A stretch of DNA of 64,000 nucleotides from NCBI RefSeq assembly GCF_025264625.1, contig NZ_CP093313.1, forward strand, positions 2,728,001 to 2,792,000, given 5' to 3'. Below are positions 52,504 to 61,632 of this stretch, piece after piece. Numbering within the stretch: the first letter of the stretch is position 1; the number at the start of each line of letters is the position of its first letter. The notes beneath the pieces were generated by a model. It was not told the origin of the DNA. It searched no databases and was given only the letters and a program-made list of their open reading frames with translations. Made by a program: the position numbers and the translations under genes. Origin of the DNA: Occallatibacter riparius. Its GTDB lineage: Bacteria > Acidobacteriota > Terriglobia > Terriglobales > Acidobacteriaceae.

Positions 52504-53139
52504 ATGATGAATCGCTCGAAGTTGGTTGTTGTTCTCACGCTCGCTCTCGGTGCTCTTCCGTTTGCAGTTGCGCAGGCGCCTGCGACGGAAATTACGGAGG
52601 CGCAGACCAAGCCGACGCCGGTGGTGCCGGAGGATCAGCGGCCGACGGCGAGCCAGCTCGACCGGTTGTTTGAGGTGATGCGGCTGAAGGAGCAGCTGGC
52701 GTCGACGACGAAGTTGTTGCCACAGCTTGCGCAGCAGCAGATGGCGCAGGAGATGGATGGGATGGTGAAGGATCATCCCGAGCTGGCCAATCTCACACCG
52801 GAGCAGAAGCAAAAGGCGACGCAGGTGGTGAGCAAGTTTGCGGGCCAGGCGCTGACTCTCTTCAGCTCTGACGAGGTGATCGCCGAGATGAAGACGATCT
52901 ATCAACGGCATCTGACGGGCAATGACGTCGAGAACCTGATCGGGTTTTACGGCACGCCGTCAGGCCAACACATGCTCGACATGGTGCCGGTGGTGATGCA
53001 GGAGTTTCTGCCGAACTTTATGCAGAAGATGCAGGCGAAGATGCGTCCGCTGGTGGCGGAGATGGCGAAGGAGATGGCGGCGATTGTCGCGCCGGCTGCG
53101 GGAGACAAGGCGCCCGCGAAGCCGGATCAGCCGAAGTAG
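52504..53139 (+). CDS. Secreted DUF2059-family protein
   Basis: 211 residues with a signal peptide (1-24), a short linker, and the helical DUF2059 domain: LDRLFEVMRLKEQLASTTKL, LTGNDVENLIGFYGTPSGQH, and the Met-rich MVPVVMQEFLPNFMQKMQAK. Family members are periplasmic helical proteins of unknown function. It starts 121 bases after the flotillin stop; placement between flotillin and PspA suggests an envelope-integrity role. Confidence 0.82.
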   Translation: MMNRSKLVVVLTLALGALPFAVAQAPATEITEAQTKPTPVVPEDQRPTASQLDRLFEVMRLKEQLASTTKLLPQLAQQQMAQEMDGMVKDHPELANLTPEQKQKATQVVSKFAGQALTLFSSDEVIAEMKTIYQRHLTGNDVENLIGFYGTPSGQHMLDMVPVVMQEFLPNFMQKMQAKMRPLVAEMAKEMAAIVAPAAGDKAPAKPDQPK

Positions 53140-53218
53140 AAGCTGGTCCGCATTGGGTTTTAACGGCAGCGCCGCGGAGGATTGCGGCGGCGCCGAGAAG
53201 GGGAATGGAGGTTTTGAT

Positions 53219-53884
53219 ATGTCGTTACTTGATCGCGTCAGCACGCTTCTGCGTGCCAATTTGAACGACCTGGTGGAGAAGGCCGAGGATCCGGAGAAGC
53301 TGTTGAAGCAGATCGTCCTCGACATGGAGAACCAGCTGATGCAGGTGAAGACGCAGGTCGCCATCGCGATCGCGGACCAGCATTTGCTGGAGAAGAAGCG
53401 CAAGGAGCATGAGCAAGAGGCGGACGAGTGGCGGCGCAAGGCGGAACTCGCGGTGGAGAAGGGCAATGACGATTTGGCGCGCGCCGCGCTGGAGCGCGCG
53501 CTGAGCCACGACCAGCTGATGCACGGGTTCGCCGCGCAGGCTGAGGATCAGAAGCATGAGGCCGATGGGCTACGGCAGGCGCTGCGCAAGCTGGAGCAGA
53601 AGCTGAGCGAGACGCGGGCGCAGAGCGAGATGCTGATTGCCGAGCACAGGCGGGCTCGCGTGGTGGGACGCACGACGAAGGTTCGGCAGGCCGTGGGCGC
53701 CGGGCAGGAGCACGCCGTCGAGAGGCTGAAGAGCCGGGTGAATATCGAGTCGGCGGAGAACGCGGCGACGGCGGAGGTGATGGTTTCCGAGTCGCTGGAG
53801 GACCGGTTCAAAGCGCTCGAGAACCACGACAAGGTGGAGCTGATGCTGGCGGAGCTGAAGCAGAGGAAGGCGCTTCCGCGGTAA
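53219..53884 (+). CDS. pspA: PspA/IM30 phage-shock-type protein
   Basis: 221 residues, ATG with GGAGG 8 bases upstream. Almost entirely helical: MSLLDRVSTLLRANLNDLVE is the amphipathic membrane-binding helix and the rest (KLLKQIVLDMENQLMQVKTQ; ALERALSHDQLMHGFAAQAE) is the coiled-coil ESCRT-III-like core. PspA/IM30 coats damaged inner membrane and limits proton leakage. No PspF or PspBC is present; control probably rests with the XRE regulator heading the operon. Confidence 0.92.
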   Translation: MSLLDRVSTLLRANLNDLVEKAEDPEKLLKQIVLDMENQLMQVKTQVAIAIADQHLLEKKRKEHEQEADEWRRKAELAVEKGNDDLARAALERALSHDQLMHGFAAQAEDQKHEADGLRQALRKLEQKLSETRAQSEMLIAEHRRARVVGRTTKVRQAVGAGQEHAVERLKSRVNIESAENAATAEVMVSESLEDRFKALENHDKVELMLAELKQRKALPR

Positions 53885-53900
53885 TTTCGTCTGTGCGTGC

Positions 53901-53951
53901 GGCGTCCTCTTGCGGTGGTCTGTGGCCGCGGGAGGGCGCCGTTTTATGTTT
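53901..53951 (+). terminator. Strong rho-independent terminator
   Basis: 15-bp stem GGCGTCCTCTTGCGG/CCGCGGGAGGGCGCC with G-U pairs and a 10-base loop, followed by GTTTTATGTTT. Ends the flotillin-PspA operon 17 bases after the stop. Confidence 0.88.
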
Positions 53952-54555
53952 ACTCGGAAATAACACTTCGGAAAAATTCCGCGAAAATTGGGGCGGAGGA
54001 TATATGTTTTTTTGTATCGCATTAAGATGTTGACTCGGCGATACTTAACTGGAAATTTTGCCTCTAAAAGCGAAGAAATGGAGAAGTAAAAACAGGGGGA
54101 GGGGTAGCTAATTTTCTAGTAAACATCGGCGCTTCCATGTTCAAGGGATGAGGGCGGAGGACACTACCGCCGTCTGTGAGTACGGTAACGCGTTGAGGAG
54201 TGCGGGTCTGTGATGGTGGTCACGGGTGGCTAGCCCCCAGTTTTCAGTTGTCGGTTTTCAGTTGTCAGTCCACCAGGTGGCTGGGCCCGTTGTTCGTGTG
54301 TCGGAAGAGGGAGAACGGGCAACCGCAGATCCCTCCACTTCGCTGCGCTCCGGGTCGGTATGACAGGCTCTATGGCTGGAATAAACAAAGACAACTGCAG
54401 GTCCCTCCGTCCGCTGATGATCACCCCACGGACGAAGACCTATCCGTGGGGACCCCGATGAAACGCGCGGACGGTCGGGATGACACTTCGGTGGGGAACG
54501 GACCCATGCAGCCCGACAGCAAATGCAAAGTCTGTGGTCGGTTTGCAGAGCCTGC
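53952..54555. other. Gene-free region: AT-rich patch then dispersed repeats
   Basis: No gene supported. About 53945-54125 is conspicuously AT-rich for this genome and contains an inverted repeat GTATCGC/GCGATAC (54014-54020, 54038-54044) around TTGACT. 54240-54275 has a 14-base direct repeat (TTTTCAGTTGTCGG/TTTTCAGTTGTCAG). 54325-54480 has copies of TCCCTCC..CGGGTCGG-TATGACAG-type sequence that resembles the 63.2 kb repeats. Confidence 0.55.
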
Positions 54556-56319
54556 TCACTTGAATGCAGAGTCGGGGGTCGTGTTGGCCACCTGACTGGC
54601 TACGCCGTTGCCGGACTGGTCGAGGTGGACGCGGAAGGTGGGGGCGGCGTAGTCGGGGGGGAGGTGGGCGTCGGGTATGGTGACCTGGTTGCCGTCGCGG
54701 AGCGAGGAGTAGTGGGGCGACATGATCTCGACGCCGCCTTCATTGAACTTGTCCTGGATGTTGGCGTGGAGCTCGGCGTAGATGTCGGGCATGCGTTTGG
54801 CGTTATCAGTGTAGGCGTTGATCTCGTACTGGACGTAGAAGTCGCTGAGGGCGGTTTGCCAGACGAACGGGCGGGGTTCGGGGAGGATGTCTCTAGTCGA
54901 AAGGGCGGCGTCGATGAGAAGCGCGTGGACGGTGCGCCAGGGGGCGTTGTAGCCGATGGTGACGGAGGTGTGGAGGATGAGACCGGCGGTGTTGGCGTGG
55001 GTGCTGTAGTTGATGATCTGTGCGCCTAGGACCATGGCGTTGGAGATGGTGACTTCTTCGTTCTTGATGGTGAGGACGCGGGTGACGAGGAGGTTTTTCT
55101 CGATGACGTCGCCGAGGGTGTCGGCGATGCGGACGCGGTCGCCGGGGCGGAAGGCGCGCATGTAGGTGAGGATGACTCCCGAAACGACGTTGGCGACGGC
55201 GGAGGTGGAGCCGAGGGAGAAGAGGACGCCGACGAAGATGGAGATTCCGCGGAAGGCGGGCGAGTTTGAGCCGGGGAGATAGGGGAAGACGACGATGGCG
55301 GTTAGAGCGTAGATGCAAAGGCGGGCGATGTTAAAGGTTGGCTGGGCCCACTCGGGGTAGAAGCCGGAGATGCGGATGGTACCTTTTTCGATTTCATTGA
55401 AGACGACGCGGACGAACTTGATGATGTAGAACGCGAAGGCGAGGATGACGGCCGTGAAGAAGAAATCGGGGAGGTAGGCGCGGAGGGCGGCACCGATGGC
55501 CTTGAGGGGATCGATGATGTAGCTGAGGAGCTGCTGGGCGTAGGGGCGAGTCCAGGGGAAGAAGCCGAGCACGAGCGAGGCATAGATATAGAGCAACTGC
55601 AGGGTGATGAGCAGACGGATCAGCTTGACGAATCCGATGACGACGCGGCCGAGGCGGTCTGCGGCGGCGATCTCAAACTGCTGGATGTGCAGCGAGGGCA
55701 TGCGGGCGGACCAGGCTTCGATCTTGCGGTAGATGCGCGGGAAGGCGAGGGCCAGGAGCCACAGCAGAACAAGGAAGATGATGGTGCAGATGGCGGCGTA
55801 AAGGGTGTTGATGGCCAGGCGACGTGGGCTGTGTTCTTCGCGCGAGGCCTTGATGCCGGCGGCGATTGCCTTCGCGCGATCCAGGGCCATCTCATGGCGG
55901 GTCATGCCGGAGTCTTCGGCGTCCTGGTCAGTGATGCTCATGACGATGAGGTCGCCGGCCATGATGTCGGTGGTTTCTTCCGCGTCAGCAACGGTGAGGG
56001 TGTCGGGGTTAAAGAACTGGTCTTCTTCGAGGTCCTGGATACGGGCGCTGAGGAGCGTGGCGCGCGTGGCGGCGGGCAGGGAGAGGATGCGGCCGATGGT
56101 GAAGAGCTGCCGGTTGCCCAGCATGACAGGGGCGTGGGCGACGACGGGAGCTTCGGGCTGGGGAGCGGGATGGGCCAGTTCGGTGGGGAGCTGTGTCGTT
56201 GCGGTGGATGCGGGATGCGGGGTTTCGGCGGTGGCCTGGGCGGGCAGACGGAGAGAGCAACTTGCAGCAATTGCCAGTGAGAGGAGTGTGGTTACGGCAA
56301 TTCTGGAGGTGGTTTTCAT
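54556..56319 (-). CDS. MscS-family mechanosensitive channel
   Basis: 587 residues from the ATG at 56317-56319 (GGGAGG 6 bases upstream, then a signal peptide MKTTSRIAVTTLLSLAIAAS). A periplasmic N-terminal domain (30-165) leads to about five transmembrane helices and the MscS core: the pore-lining segment SLGSTSAVANVVSGVILTYM and the beta domain FRPGDRVRIADTLGDVIEKN, with VTISNAMVLGAQIINYS. It opens under membrane tension to release solutes. Length and extra helices place it in the large-MscS group. The frame extends to 56505 but without a ribosome site. Confidence 0.9.
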   Translation of the reverse strand: MKTTSRIAVTTLLSLAIAASCSLRLPAQATAETPHPASTATTQLPTELAHPAPQPEAPVVAHAPVMLGNRQLFTIGRILSLPAATRATLLSARIQDLEEDQFFNPDTLTVADAEETTDIMAGDLIVMSITDQDAEDSGMTRHEMALDRAKAIAAGIKASREEHSPRRLAINTLYAAICTIIFLVLLWLLALAFPRIYRKIEAWSARMPSLHIQQFEIAAADRLGRVVIGFVKLIRLLITLQLLYIYASLVLGFFPWTRPYAQQLLSYIIDPLKAIGAALRAYLPDFFFTAVILAFAFYIIKFVRVVFNEIEKGTIRISGFYPEWAQPTFNIARLCIYALTAIVVFPYLPGSNSPAFRGISIFVGVLFSLGSTSAVANVVSGVILTYMRAFRPGDRVRIADTLGDVIEKNLLVTRVLTIKNEEVTISNAMVLGAQIINYSTHANTAGLILHTSVTIGYNAPWRTVHALLIDAALSTRDILPEPRPFVWQTALSDFYVQYEINAYTDNAKRMPDIYAELHANIQDKFNEGGVEIMSPHYSSLRDGNQVTIPDAHLPPDYAAPTFRVHLDQSGNGVASQVANTTPDSAFK

Positions 56320-56551
56320 CGGTTCCCTCCCCGCGGGACTGGTGCGGAGTTCGGTTGCGAGGGTCATGGTAGGCATGTTGAGGAGGGGGCGCAACTGGAA
56401 GGACTTACGGGGGTTCTGCTTTTCGGGTGGGTGCCAGTTGGGGCTGCGCGGCTCGTCTAACCGGCAGGGTTCCGGTAAAACGGCTGTCCTGGGGTTATCC
56501 GTCACAATAGACAGTGGTGCTGGAGGAGTGCGGTTGCGTAGAACTAGGGGT

Positions 56552-57529
56552 ATGAGACGTAGGTTCGCCCTGGCGGCGGCTATAGCAGTTCCTGTTTGGT
56601 TGGCCGCAGTTGCCGGAAGCCGCAGTGCGTGGGCGCAGAACCTGACAGCTCCTTCTGTTCCTGTTTCTATGGAGAGCTTGCCCGATGTGCCGGTACCTGC
56701 GGGTCAGGAGCCGGGGACGCCGCCACCTGCACAGCCGCAGGGCGACAGCAGTTCGCAGAGTGGGCAGACGCCGGTTGAACAGCAGCCTGCTGTGCAGACG
56801 CAAAGCGAGCGGGAGAAGGCGCAGCAGCAGATCAAAGAGCAGGAGAAGCAGCGTGTGCTGGGCATCGTGCCGATGTTCAACACTTCGTATGTGAACGATG
56901 CGGTGTCGCTGACGGCGGGGGAGAAGATCAAGCTGGCGTTCCGGACGGCGATCGATCCGGTGAGCTTTGCGGGGCCGGCGGTGGTGGCGGGTCTTGGCGA
57001 GATCGATGCGCCCGAGAATAACAATGGCTTTGGATGGGGGCCGGGGGGGTACTTCAAGAAGTGGGGCGCGGCTTATCTGGATTCGTTCAACGGCACAATG
57101 CTGGGGAGCGGTTTTTTCCCCGCGCTCCTGCGGCAGGATCCGCGCTACTTTCGGCTGGGCCGCGGGAGCACGATGAAGCGGACGATGTACTCGATTGCGA
57201 CCGTGGCGATCTGCAAGCACGACAAGACGGGGAAGTGGGAGCCGAATTATTCAAACATCGGCGGCAACTTCGCGGCGGGCGGGCTGGCGACGCTGTATTA
57301 CCCGTCCGGCGGCGAGCGGCAGGGCCCGGAGCAGGTTGTGTCGAGCGCGCTGATTGTGACCGCGACGGGGGCGCTGGGTTCGTTGTTCCAGGAGTTCTGG
57401 CCGGACATTTCGCGGAAGATGTTCAAGAAGGATCCGACGAATGGGCGGGACGCGCAGATCAGGGCGGCCGAGGAGCAAAAGAAGACCTCCGGCAAGGAGA
57501 AGCAGCCGATTGCGCCGTCGCCGAAGTAG
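56552..57529 (+). CDS. Secreted hypothetical protein
   Basis: 325 residues from ATG 56552; TTG 56534 is better spaced from GGAGGA and would add six residues. Signal peptide (ALAAAIAVPVWLAAVAG), a Pro/Gln/Ser-rich linker (45-95), then a compact domain with Gly/aromatic-rich phrases (NNGFGWGPGGYFKKWGAAYL; FPALLRQDPRYFRLGRGSTM; NFAAGGLATLYYPSGGERQG). I regard it as a conserved acidobacterial secreted or outer-membrane-associated protein; no function recognised. Confidence 0.7.
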   Translation: MRRRFALAAAIAVPVWLAAVAGSRSAWAQNLTAPSVPVSMESLPDVPVPAGQEPGTPPPAQPQGDSSSQSGQTPVEQQPAVQTQSEREKAQQQIKEQEKQRVLGIVPMFNTSYVNDAVSLTAGEKIKLAFRTAIDPVSFAGPAVVAGLGEIDAPENNNGFGWGPGGYFKKWGAAYLDSFNGTMLGSGFFPALLRQDPRYFRLGRGSTMKRTMYSIATVAICKHDKTGKWEPNYSNIGGNFAAGGLATLYYPSGGERQGPEQVVSSALIVTATGALGSLFQEFWPDISRKMFKKDPTNGRDAQIRAAEEQKKTSGKEKQPIAPSPK

Positions 57530-57719
57530 CGGTCAGGTGGTCAGGTGGTCTTAGGTGCTCGTGAGGGTCGGTCTGCGGCATTGAAGGTCTTTCAGGACAA
57601 TCTACTTCTGTGGAGCTTTTCTGCGGGCCGCTCATCCCTTGAGTGAAGTTGCCTGTCGTTTGGTTGGCGGGTGATACTTCAATTCCGCGATGGATGTTTG
57701 TCGCGTTTTGAGGAGCGTC

Positions 57720-58904
57720 ATGCCCGAAGCTGTTGTTGTCAGTGCGGTTCGAACTCCGGTGGGCCGCGCGCCTAAAGGGACTCTTGCTACTACTCGGCCC
57801 GACGATCTGGCGGCAGTTGCGTTGAGCGCGGCGTTGGAGAGGGCTCCGGGGCTGGATAAGGCCGAGGTGGAGGACGTCATTCTGGGCTGCGCACAGCCGG
57901 AGGGCGAGGCAGGCTTCAACATGGCGCGGTTTGCGGCGCTGAGGGCGGGGCTGCCGATCGAGGTGCCGGGCGTGACGGTGAACCGGCTGTGCTCGTCGGG
58001 GCTGGAGGCGATTGCGCTGGCGGATATGCGGATCCGCGCGGGGGGCGACAAGGTGGTGCTGGCGGGCGGCGCGGAGTCGATGTCGATGATTCCGATGGGC
58101 GGCGCGAAGCCGAGCCCGAATCCATGGCTGGCGGAGAATTATCCGGCGTCGCTGCTGACGATGGGGTTGACGGCGGAGCGGGTGGCGAAGCACTACAACG
58201 TGAGCCGCGAGGACCAGGATGCGTTCGCGCTGCGGAGCCATCAGAAGGCGGTGGCGGCGCAGGAGGCGGGCAGGTTCGCCGATGAGATTGTGCCGGTGCC
58301 GGTGACGATCGCTAGTCCGACGGAGAAGGCGGGCAAGCCGCGCGTGGAAGAGAAGATGTTTGCGGCCGATGAGGGGCCGCGGGCGGATACGTCGGCGGAG
58401 GCGCTGGCCAGGCTGAAGCCGGTGTTTCATGCGCAGGGGACGGTGACGGCGGGGAATTCGTCGCAGACTTCGGATGGAGCGGCGGCGGTGGTGCTGATGG
58501 AGTCCGTGCGAGCGAAGGAACTGGGACTGAAGCCGAGGGCGCGGCTGGTTTCGTATGCGGCAACGGGGTGCCTACCGGAAGAGATGGGCGTGGGGCCGAT
58601 TTATGCGATTCCCAAGGCGCTGAAGATGGCGGGGCTGAAGCTTGAGGATATCGACCTGATTGAGCTGAACGAGGCGTTTGCGGCGCAGTCGCTGGCGGTG
58701 ATTCGGACGCTTGGGATCGATCCGGAGCGGGTGAATGTGAATGGCGGTGCGATTGCGCTGGGGCATCCGCTGGGGTGCACGGGCGCGAAGCTGACGGCGA
58801 CACTGCTGGCGGAGATGGAGCGGCGCGCGGCGCGCTACGGGATGGTGACAATGTGCGTTGGCGGCGGCATGGGGGCCGCGGGGATTTTTGAAAGACTAAG
58901 TTGA
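57720..58904 (+). CDS. Acetyl-CoA acyltransferase (thiolase, FadA-like)
   Basis: 394 residues from ATG 57720 with GAGGAG upstream. All catalytic elements are present: nucleophilic Cys91 in [18 protein letters not shown], His349 in [16 protein letters not shown] and Cys379 in [10 protein letters not shown]. It cleaves 3-ketoacyl-CoA in beta-oxidation or condenses acetyl-CoA; the [16 protein letters not shown] pattern is common to both classes, so direction is unresolved. No hydratase/dehydrogenase partner is adjacent. Confidence 0.92.
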   Translation: MPEAVVVSAVRTPVGRAPKGTLATTRPDDLAAVALSAALERAPGLDKAEVEDVILGCAQPEGEAGFNMARFAALRAGLPIEVPGVTVNRLCSSGLEAIALADMRIRAGGDKVVLAGGAESMSMIPMGGAKPSPNPWLAENYPASLLTMGLTAERVAKHYNVSREDQDAFALRSHQKAVAAQEAGRFADEIVPVPVTIASPTEKAGKPRVEEKMFAADEGPRADTSAEALARLKPVFHAQGTVTAGNSSQTSDGAAAVVLMESVRAKELGLKPRARLVSYAATGCLPEEMGVGPIYAIPKALKMAGLKLEDIDLIELNEAFAAQSLAVIRTLGIDPERVNVNGGAIALGHPLGCTGAKLTATLLAEMERRAARYGMVTMCVGGGMGAAGIFERLS

Positions 58905-58910
58905 AGGGCG

Positions 58911-59393
58911 TTAGTGCCAGAGATCCCTATAAAGATCGGCTAGCTCAATCATGTGGTTCCATGTGAGCTTCATGCGGCAATCGCTGTATGCCACAGCTGC
59001 CTGACTTCTCTCCCATTGCGTCGACATGGATTTGCAGCTCTGTTCGCGGTACTGGTGCCACAGTTCCTCCCCCACATCGAAGGGGAGCTTCTTTGCCGAC
59101 GGGGCCTCGCCGAGCAGCAGCATTCCACGAATGGCTCGAGCATAGGCAAGGTAGTTACTCTCCGTTATCTTGCCTTCAGCAGTCAGGCATTCGCCGATAG
59201 CAGCGTTGCCACCCGGGAAGGCCTTCTCGCACAACTCGACCTTGGCGCGGGCGCGCTCCCTTTCGAGTGCTTCAGTGCCTTGCGCGCGGAGTTTCGTCTG
59301 CTCGGAGTAGTCGATGGCCGAGTTTGCGTGCTGGCTCCATGCGGTCGCCGACAGGACGACCATTGCTGCCGGGAGGATCCAAAAGCCTTTCAT
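58911..59393 (-). CDS. LprI-like (DUF1311) secreted protein
   Basis: 160 residues with a signal peptide (1-20). Four cysteines (55, 69, 120, 139) and the pattern GECLTAEGKITESNYLAYAR..EQSCKSM..YSDCRMKLTWNHMIELADLY fit the DUF1311/LprI domain. Some members inhibit lysozyme; others have unknown envelope roles. Its stop lies 6 bases from the thiolase stop, convergent. Confidence 0.8.
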   Translation of the reverse strand: MKGFWILPAAMVVLSATAWSQHANSAIDYSEQTKLRAQGTEALERERARAKVELCEKAFPGGNAAIGECLTAEGKITESNYLAYARAIRGMLLLGEAPSAKKLPFDVGEELWHQYREQSCKSMSTQWERSQAAVAYSDCRMKLTWNHMIELADLYRDLWH

Positions 59394-59396
59394 GAG

Positions 59397-59813
59397 TCAG
59401 GCTTGAGGTGCCGCGCGCCGCGCGGACCAGAGCCATCCAGCAGACAGCAGGGTGAGGATCAGGATGAGGCCCTGCGAAATGACGCAGTAGAGGCAGTAGA
59501 CCATCAACACGAACTTCTCGATGTAGGTGAGGTAGAGGGCGAAGCCCAGGCCGATAAGGGTACCGGCCAGTAGCAGGGCGCGCAAACGCATCATGGCCAG
59601 GACACCGAGAAGGACGTAGCCGGCCATGCCGATGGCGGCGACCGGCACGGGACCGATCATGGCGAAGGGGCTGTGATTCACTACGCCGCAGTCCCAGTGA
59701 GCATTGATGTCGCAGGGTTCGACGTCGTTGGAATAGTGGACGCGCAGGGCCAGGTACGATACGACCAGTCCCGCCAAAGCAAGCACCGTAATTATGTATC
59801 GCATAATTGTCAT
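59397..59813 (-). CDS. Vitamin K epoxide reductase (VKOR) family protein
   Basis: 138 residues from the ATG at 59811-59813, with four transmembrane helices. The VKOR signature is complete: loop cysteines 34 and 42 (CDINAHWDC), the conserved serine in VVNHSPF, and the active-site CLYC (107-110). Bacterial VKOR reoxidises DsbA-like proteins using quinone, replacing DsbB. It is divergent from a DsbA-like gene, which is its natural partner. Confidence 0.9.
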   Translation of the reverse strand: MTIMRYIITVLALAGLVVSYLALRVHYSNDVEPCDINAHWDCGVVNHSPFAMIGPVPVAAIGMAGYVLLGVLAMMRLRALLLAGTLIGLGFALYLTYIEKFVLMVYCLYCVISQGLILILTLLSAGWLWSARRAAPQA

Positions 59814-59945
59814 CGATAGTAAGGCATTTCGGCTGGGTGGAACGTGTTGGAAAGCGGTTTTTGCGCTGGCGCCCGGTTGCACGCGGTGACGTGGCGCTCT
59901 GAAGAGAGTCCTACAGGCATGCACGGAATGGATACAATGCTGGCA

Positions 59946-60614
59946 ATGGTTTACAAGAAGAGCTTGCCCCTTCGTCTCAGTCTTGCGGTGTTGTTGATGG
60001 CGCTGGGCATAACGGCGCTGGCGGCGCAGTCAGGCCGGCAACCGACCAGCGTGAAGGACGCCTCGGCATTGCATCCGCCGGCGGGCGCGAACGTTGCAAT
60101 TGTGGAGTTCAGCGACCTGGAGTGTCCGGCGTGCGCGCGGGCCAATCCTTACCTGATGCAGGCGGCCGCGCAATACAAGATTCCGTGGGTGCGGCACGAT
60201 CTGCTCATTCCGAGCCATCCCTGGAGCCCGACGGCGGCAGTGAACGCCCGCTGGTTCGATGAGAAGGGTAACGGGCTGGGCGATGCCTATCGCAATGCCG
60301 TGTTTGCGAACCAGTCGTCGATCTACAACGTGAATGTGCTGGCCACTTTCACGCAGAAATTTGCGCAGAGCCATGGGGTGGCGATGCCGTTTGCGGTGGA
60401 TCCGCAGGGCAAGCTGATGGCTGCTGTGAAAGCGGACACGGACCTGGGCATGCGCACCGGAGTGACGGTGACGCCGACGGTGTTCGTGGTGACGGCGCAC
60501 TCGAAGGGTGCACCGTATATCGAAGTGCTGAATCCCGAGACGGATCTGTTCAGGACGATCGACCAGGCGCTGGCGGATACGAAGCAGCCGGCTGGAGCGG
60601 CGCGGCATAAGTAG
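59946..60614 (+). CDS. DsbA-like exported thioredoxin-fold oxidoreductase
   Basis: 222 residues from ATG 59946; ATGs at 59928 and 59937 are alternatives. A signal anchor (8-26) precedes a DsbA/thioredoxin domain (45-215) with the active site CPAC (60-63) in FSDLECPACARAN and the cis-Pro loop GVTVTPTVFVV. Predicted to form disulfides in exported proteins, recycled by the divergent VKOR protein. Confidence 0.88.
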   Translation: MVYKKSLPLRLSLAVLLMALGITALAAQSGRQPTSVKDASALHPPAGANVAIVEFSDLECPACARANPYLMQAAAQYKIPWVRHDLLIPSHPWSPTAAVNARWFDEKGNGLGDAYRNAVFANQSSIYNVNVLATFTQKFAQSHGVAMPFAVDPQGKLMAAVKADTDLGMRTGVTVTPTVFVVTAHSKGAPYIEVLNPETDLFRTIDQALADTKQPAGAARHK

Positions 60615-60627
60615 GCCCGGAAACACG

Positions 60628-60654
60628 AACAGCCGGGAACGAGTCCCGGCTGTT
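60628..60654. terminator. Bidirectional terminator hairpin
   Basis: Perfect 11-bp stem AACAGCCGGGA/TCCCGGCTGTT with a 5-base loop between the convergent DsbA-like and rpsT genes; serves both. Confidence 0.75.
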
Positions 60655-60679
60655 GGGTAAACCTGAATTTTTGAGGAGC

Positions 60680-60949
60680 TTAGGCGGTAGCCAGGGCCTT
60701 GACGCGGGCGTTGAGGCGGGCCTTGTAGCGGGAGACAGTGTTCTTGTGGAACACGCCCTTCTGGACGCTCTTGTCGAGAGTGGAGACGGTCTCGCGGTAC
60801 TGCTCCTGCGCGGCCTTGGCATCGCCCTTGGTCAGCGCCTCGCGGAGGGAGCGCAGGCTGGTGCGCACGCGGCTGCGGTTGGCGCGGTTGACGGCGGTGC
60901 GCTTCTCGGTCTGACGGGCGCGCTTGAGCGAAGAGACGTGATTTGCCAT
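60680..60949 (-). CDS. rpsT: 30S ribosomal protein S20
   Basis: 89 residues from the ATG at 60947-60949 with GGAA upstream. Classic S20: [54 protein letters not shown]. It binds 16S rRNA early in assembly and is encoded alone, as usual. Confidence 0.96.
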   Translation of the reverse strand: MANHVSSLKRARQTEKRTAVNRANRSRVRTSLRSLREALTKGDAKAAQEQYRETVSTLDKSVQKGVFHKNTVSRYKARLNARVKALATA

Positions 60950-61196
60950 TCCAGTTCCTTGATTCTGAAAGAGATGATGCGGTGCAGAATGCAGTGAGAG
61001 CCGCATCCCTCGCAATTACTTAGTCTACGGGAAATTGGGTGTGGGGTCAACGGAGGAAGACAGGCGGTAGGGAGTAGGGAGTAGAAAGGACAAAGAGGCG
61101 GCGGGATGGGCCCTCGCTCCTCCATCGCAGAGGGTAAAGAGGCACGGCCCGTCCAAGCGTCGAAGCGGGGCCGAGTATCCGGAAAGAGAATCTGGT
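60950..61196. other. Intergenic region upstream of rpsT with heptamer repeats
   Basis: Holds TAGGGAG heptamers at 61065-61086 and a GCCCGTCCAAGCGTCGAAGC segment related to the CCAAGC/GCTTGG element. No gene supported. Confidence 0.5.
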
Positions 61197-61619
61197 TCAG
61201 TTGTGCGGGGCGGAGCCCGAAGTGGGCTCGCGGAGGAGGTCGAGGGTATCGGCCTCTTGGCCGTCTCCGAAGTCGAGCGAGTCCAGCTCCCAGAACCTTG
61301 CCCGTTTGTGCGCTTCAACGTAGAGGTTCCCTTTGCCCTTGGGGCCTGAGACGGAGAACGTCAGTTCGGCGTGGCCGGCTGCTTCATTCACTGAGATTTC
61401 GCCCTCGGAGAACCAGCCGTACTTCAAGGGGTGGCCGAGCCGCGCGGCGAGGGTCGGGCTGGCATCCGCGCGGAGGATGGCCAGCTGGCGAGCCTCGCTG
61501 TTGTGCATGAGGTACGCGATCGGGAAGAAGATGCCGGCCAAGGCAAGGCATACGGGCAGGATCCATTTCCAATGTCTCTGGATCCAGCTCTTTTGCGGGG
61601 TGATGTTCGCTGTTGGCAT
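61197..61619 (-). CDS. Coa1/DUF1783-like membrane protein
   Basis: 140 residues: a cytoplasmic start, one transmembrane helix (about 18-38) and a domain with GHPLKYGWFSEGEISVNEAAGHAEL and VSGPKGKGNLYVEAHKRARFW, the pattern of the Coa1 (cytochrome oxidase assembly factor) superfamily. In bacteria its role is unknown. It follows the DUF1349 gene by 13 bases, probably in one operon. Confidence 0.82.
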   Translation of the reverse strand: MPTANITPQKSWIQRHWKWILPVCLALAGIFFPIAYLMHNSEARQLAILRADASPTLAARLGHPLKYGWFSEGEISVNEAAGHAELTFSVSGPKGKGNLYVEAHKRARFWELDSLDFGDGQEADTLDLLREPTSGSAPHN

Positions 61620-61632
61620 TCGAGGGCACCCG

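Noticed and set aside
54230..54595. Small open frames on both strands after the PspA operon
   Set aside because: They translate dispersed repeat sequence and lack start signals.
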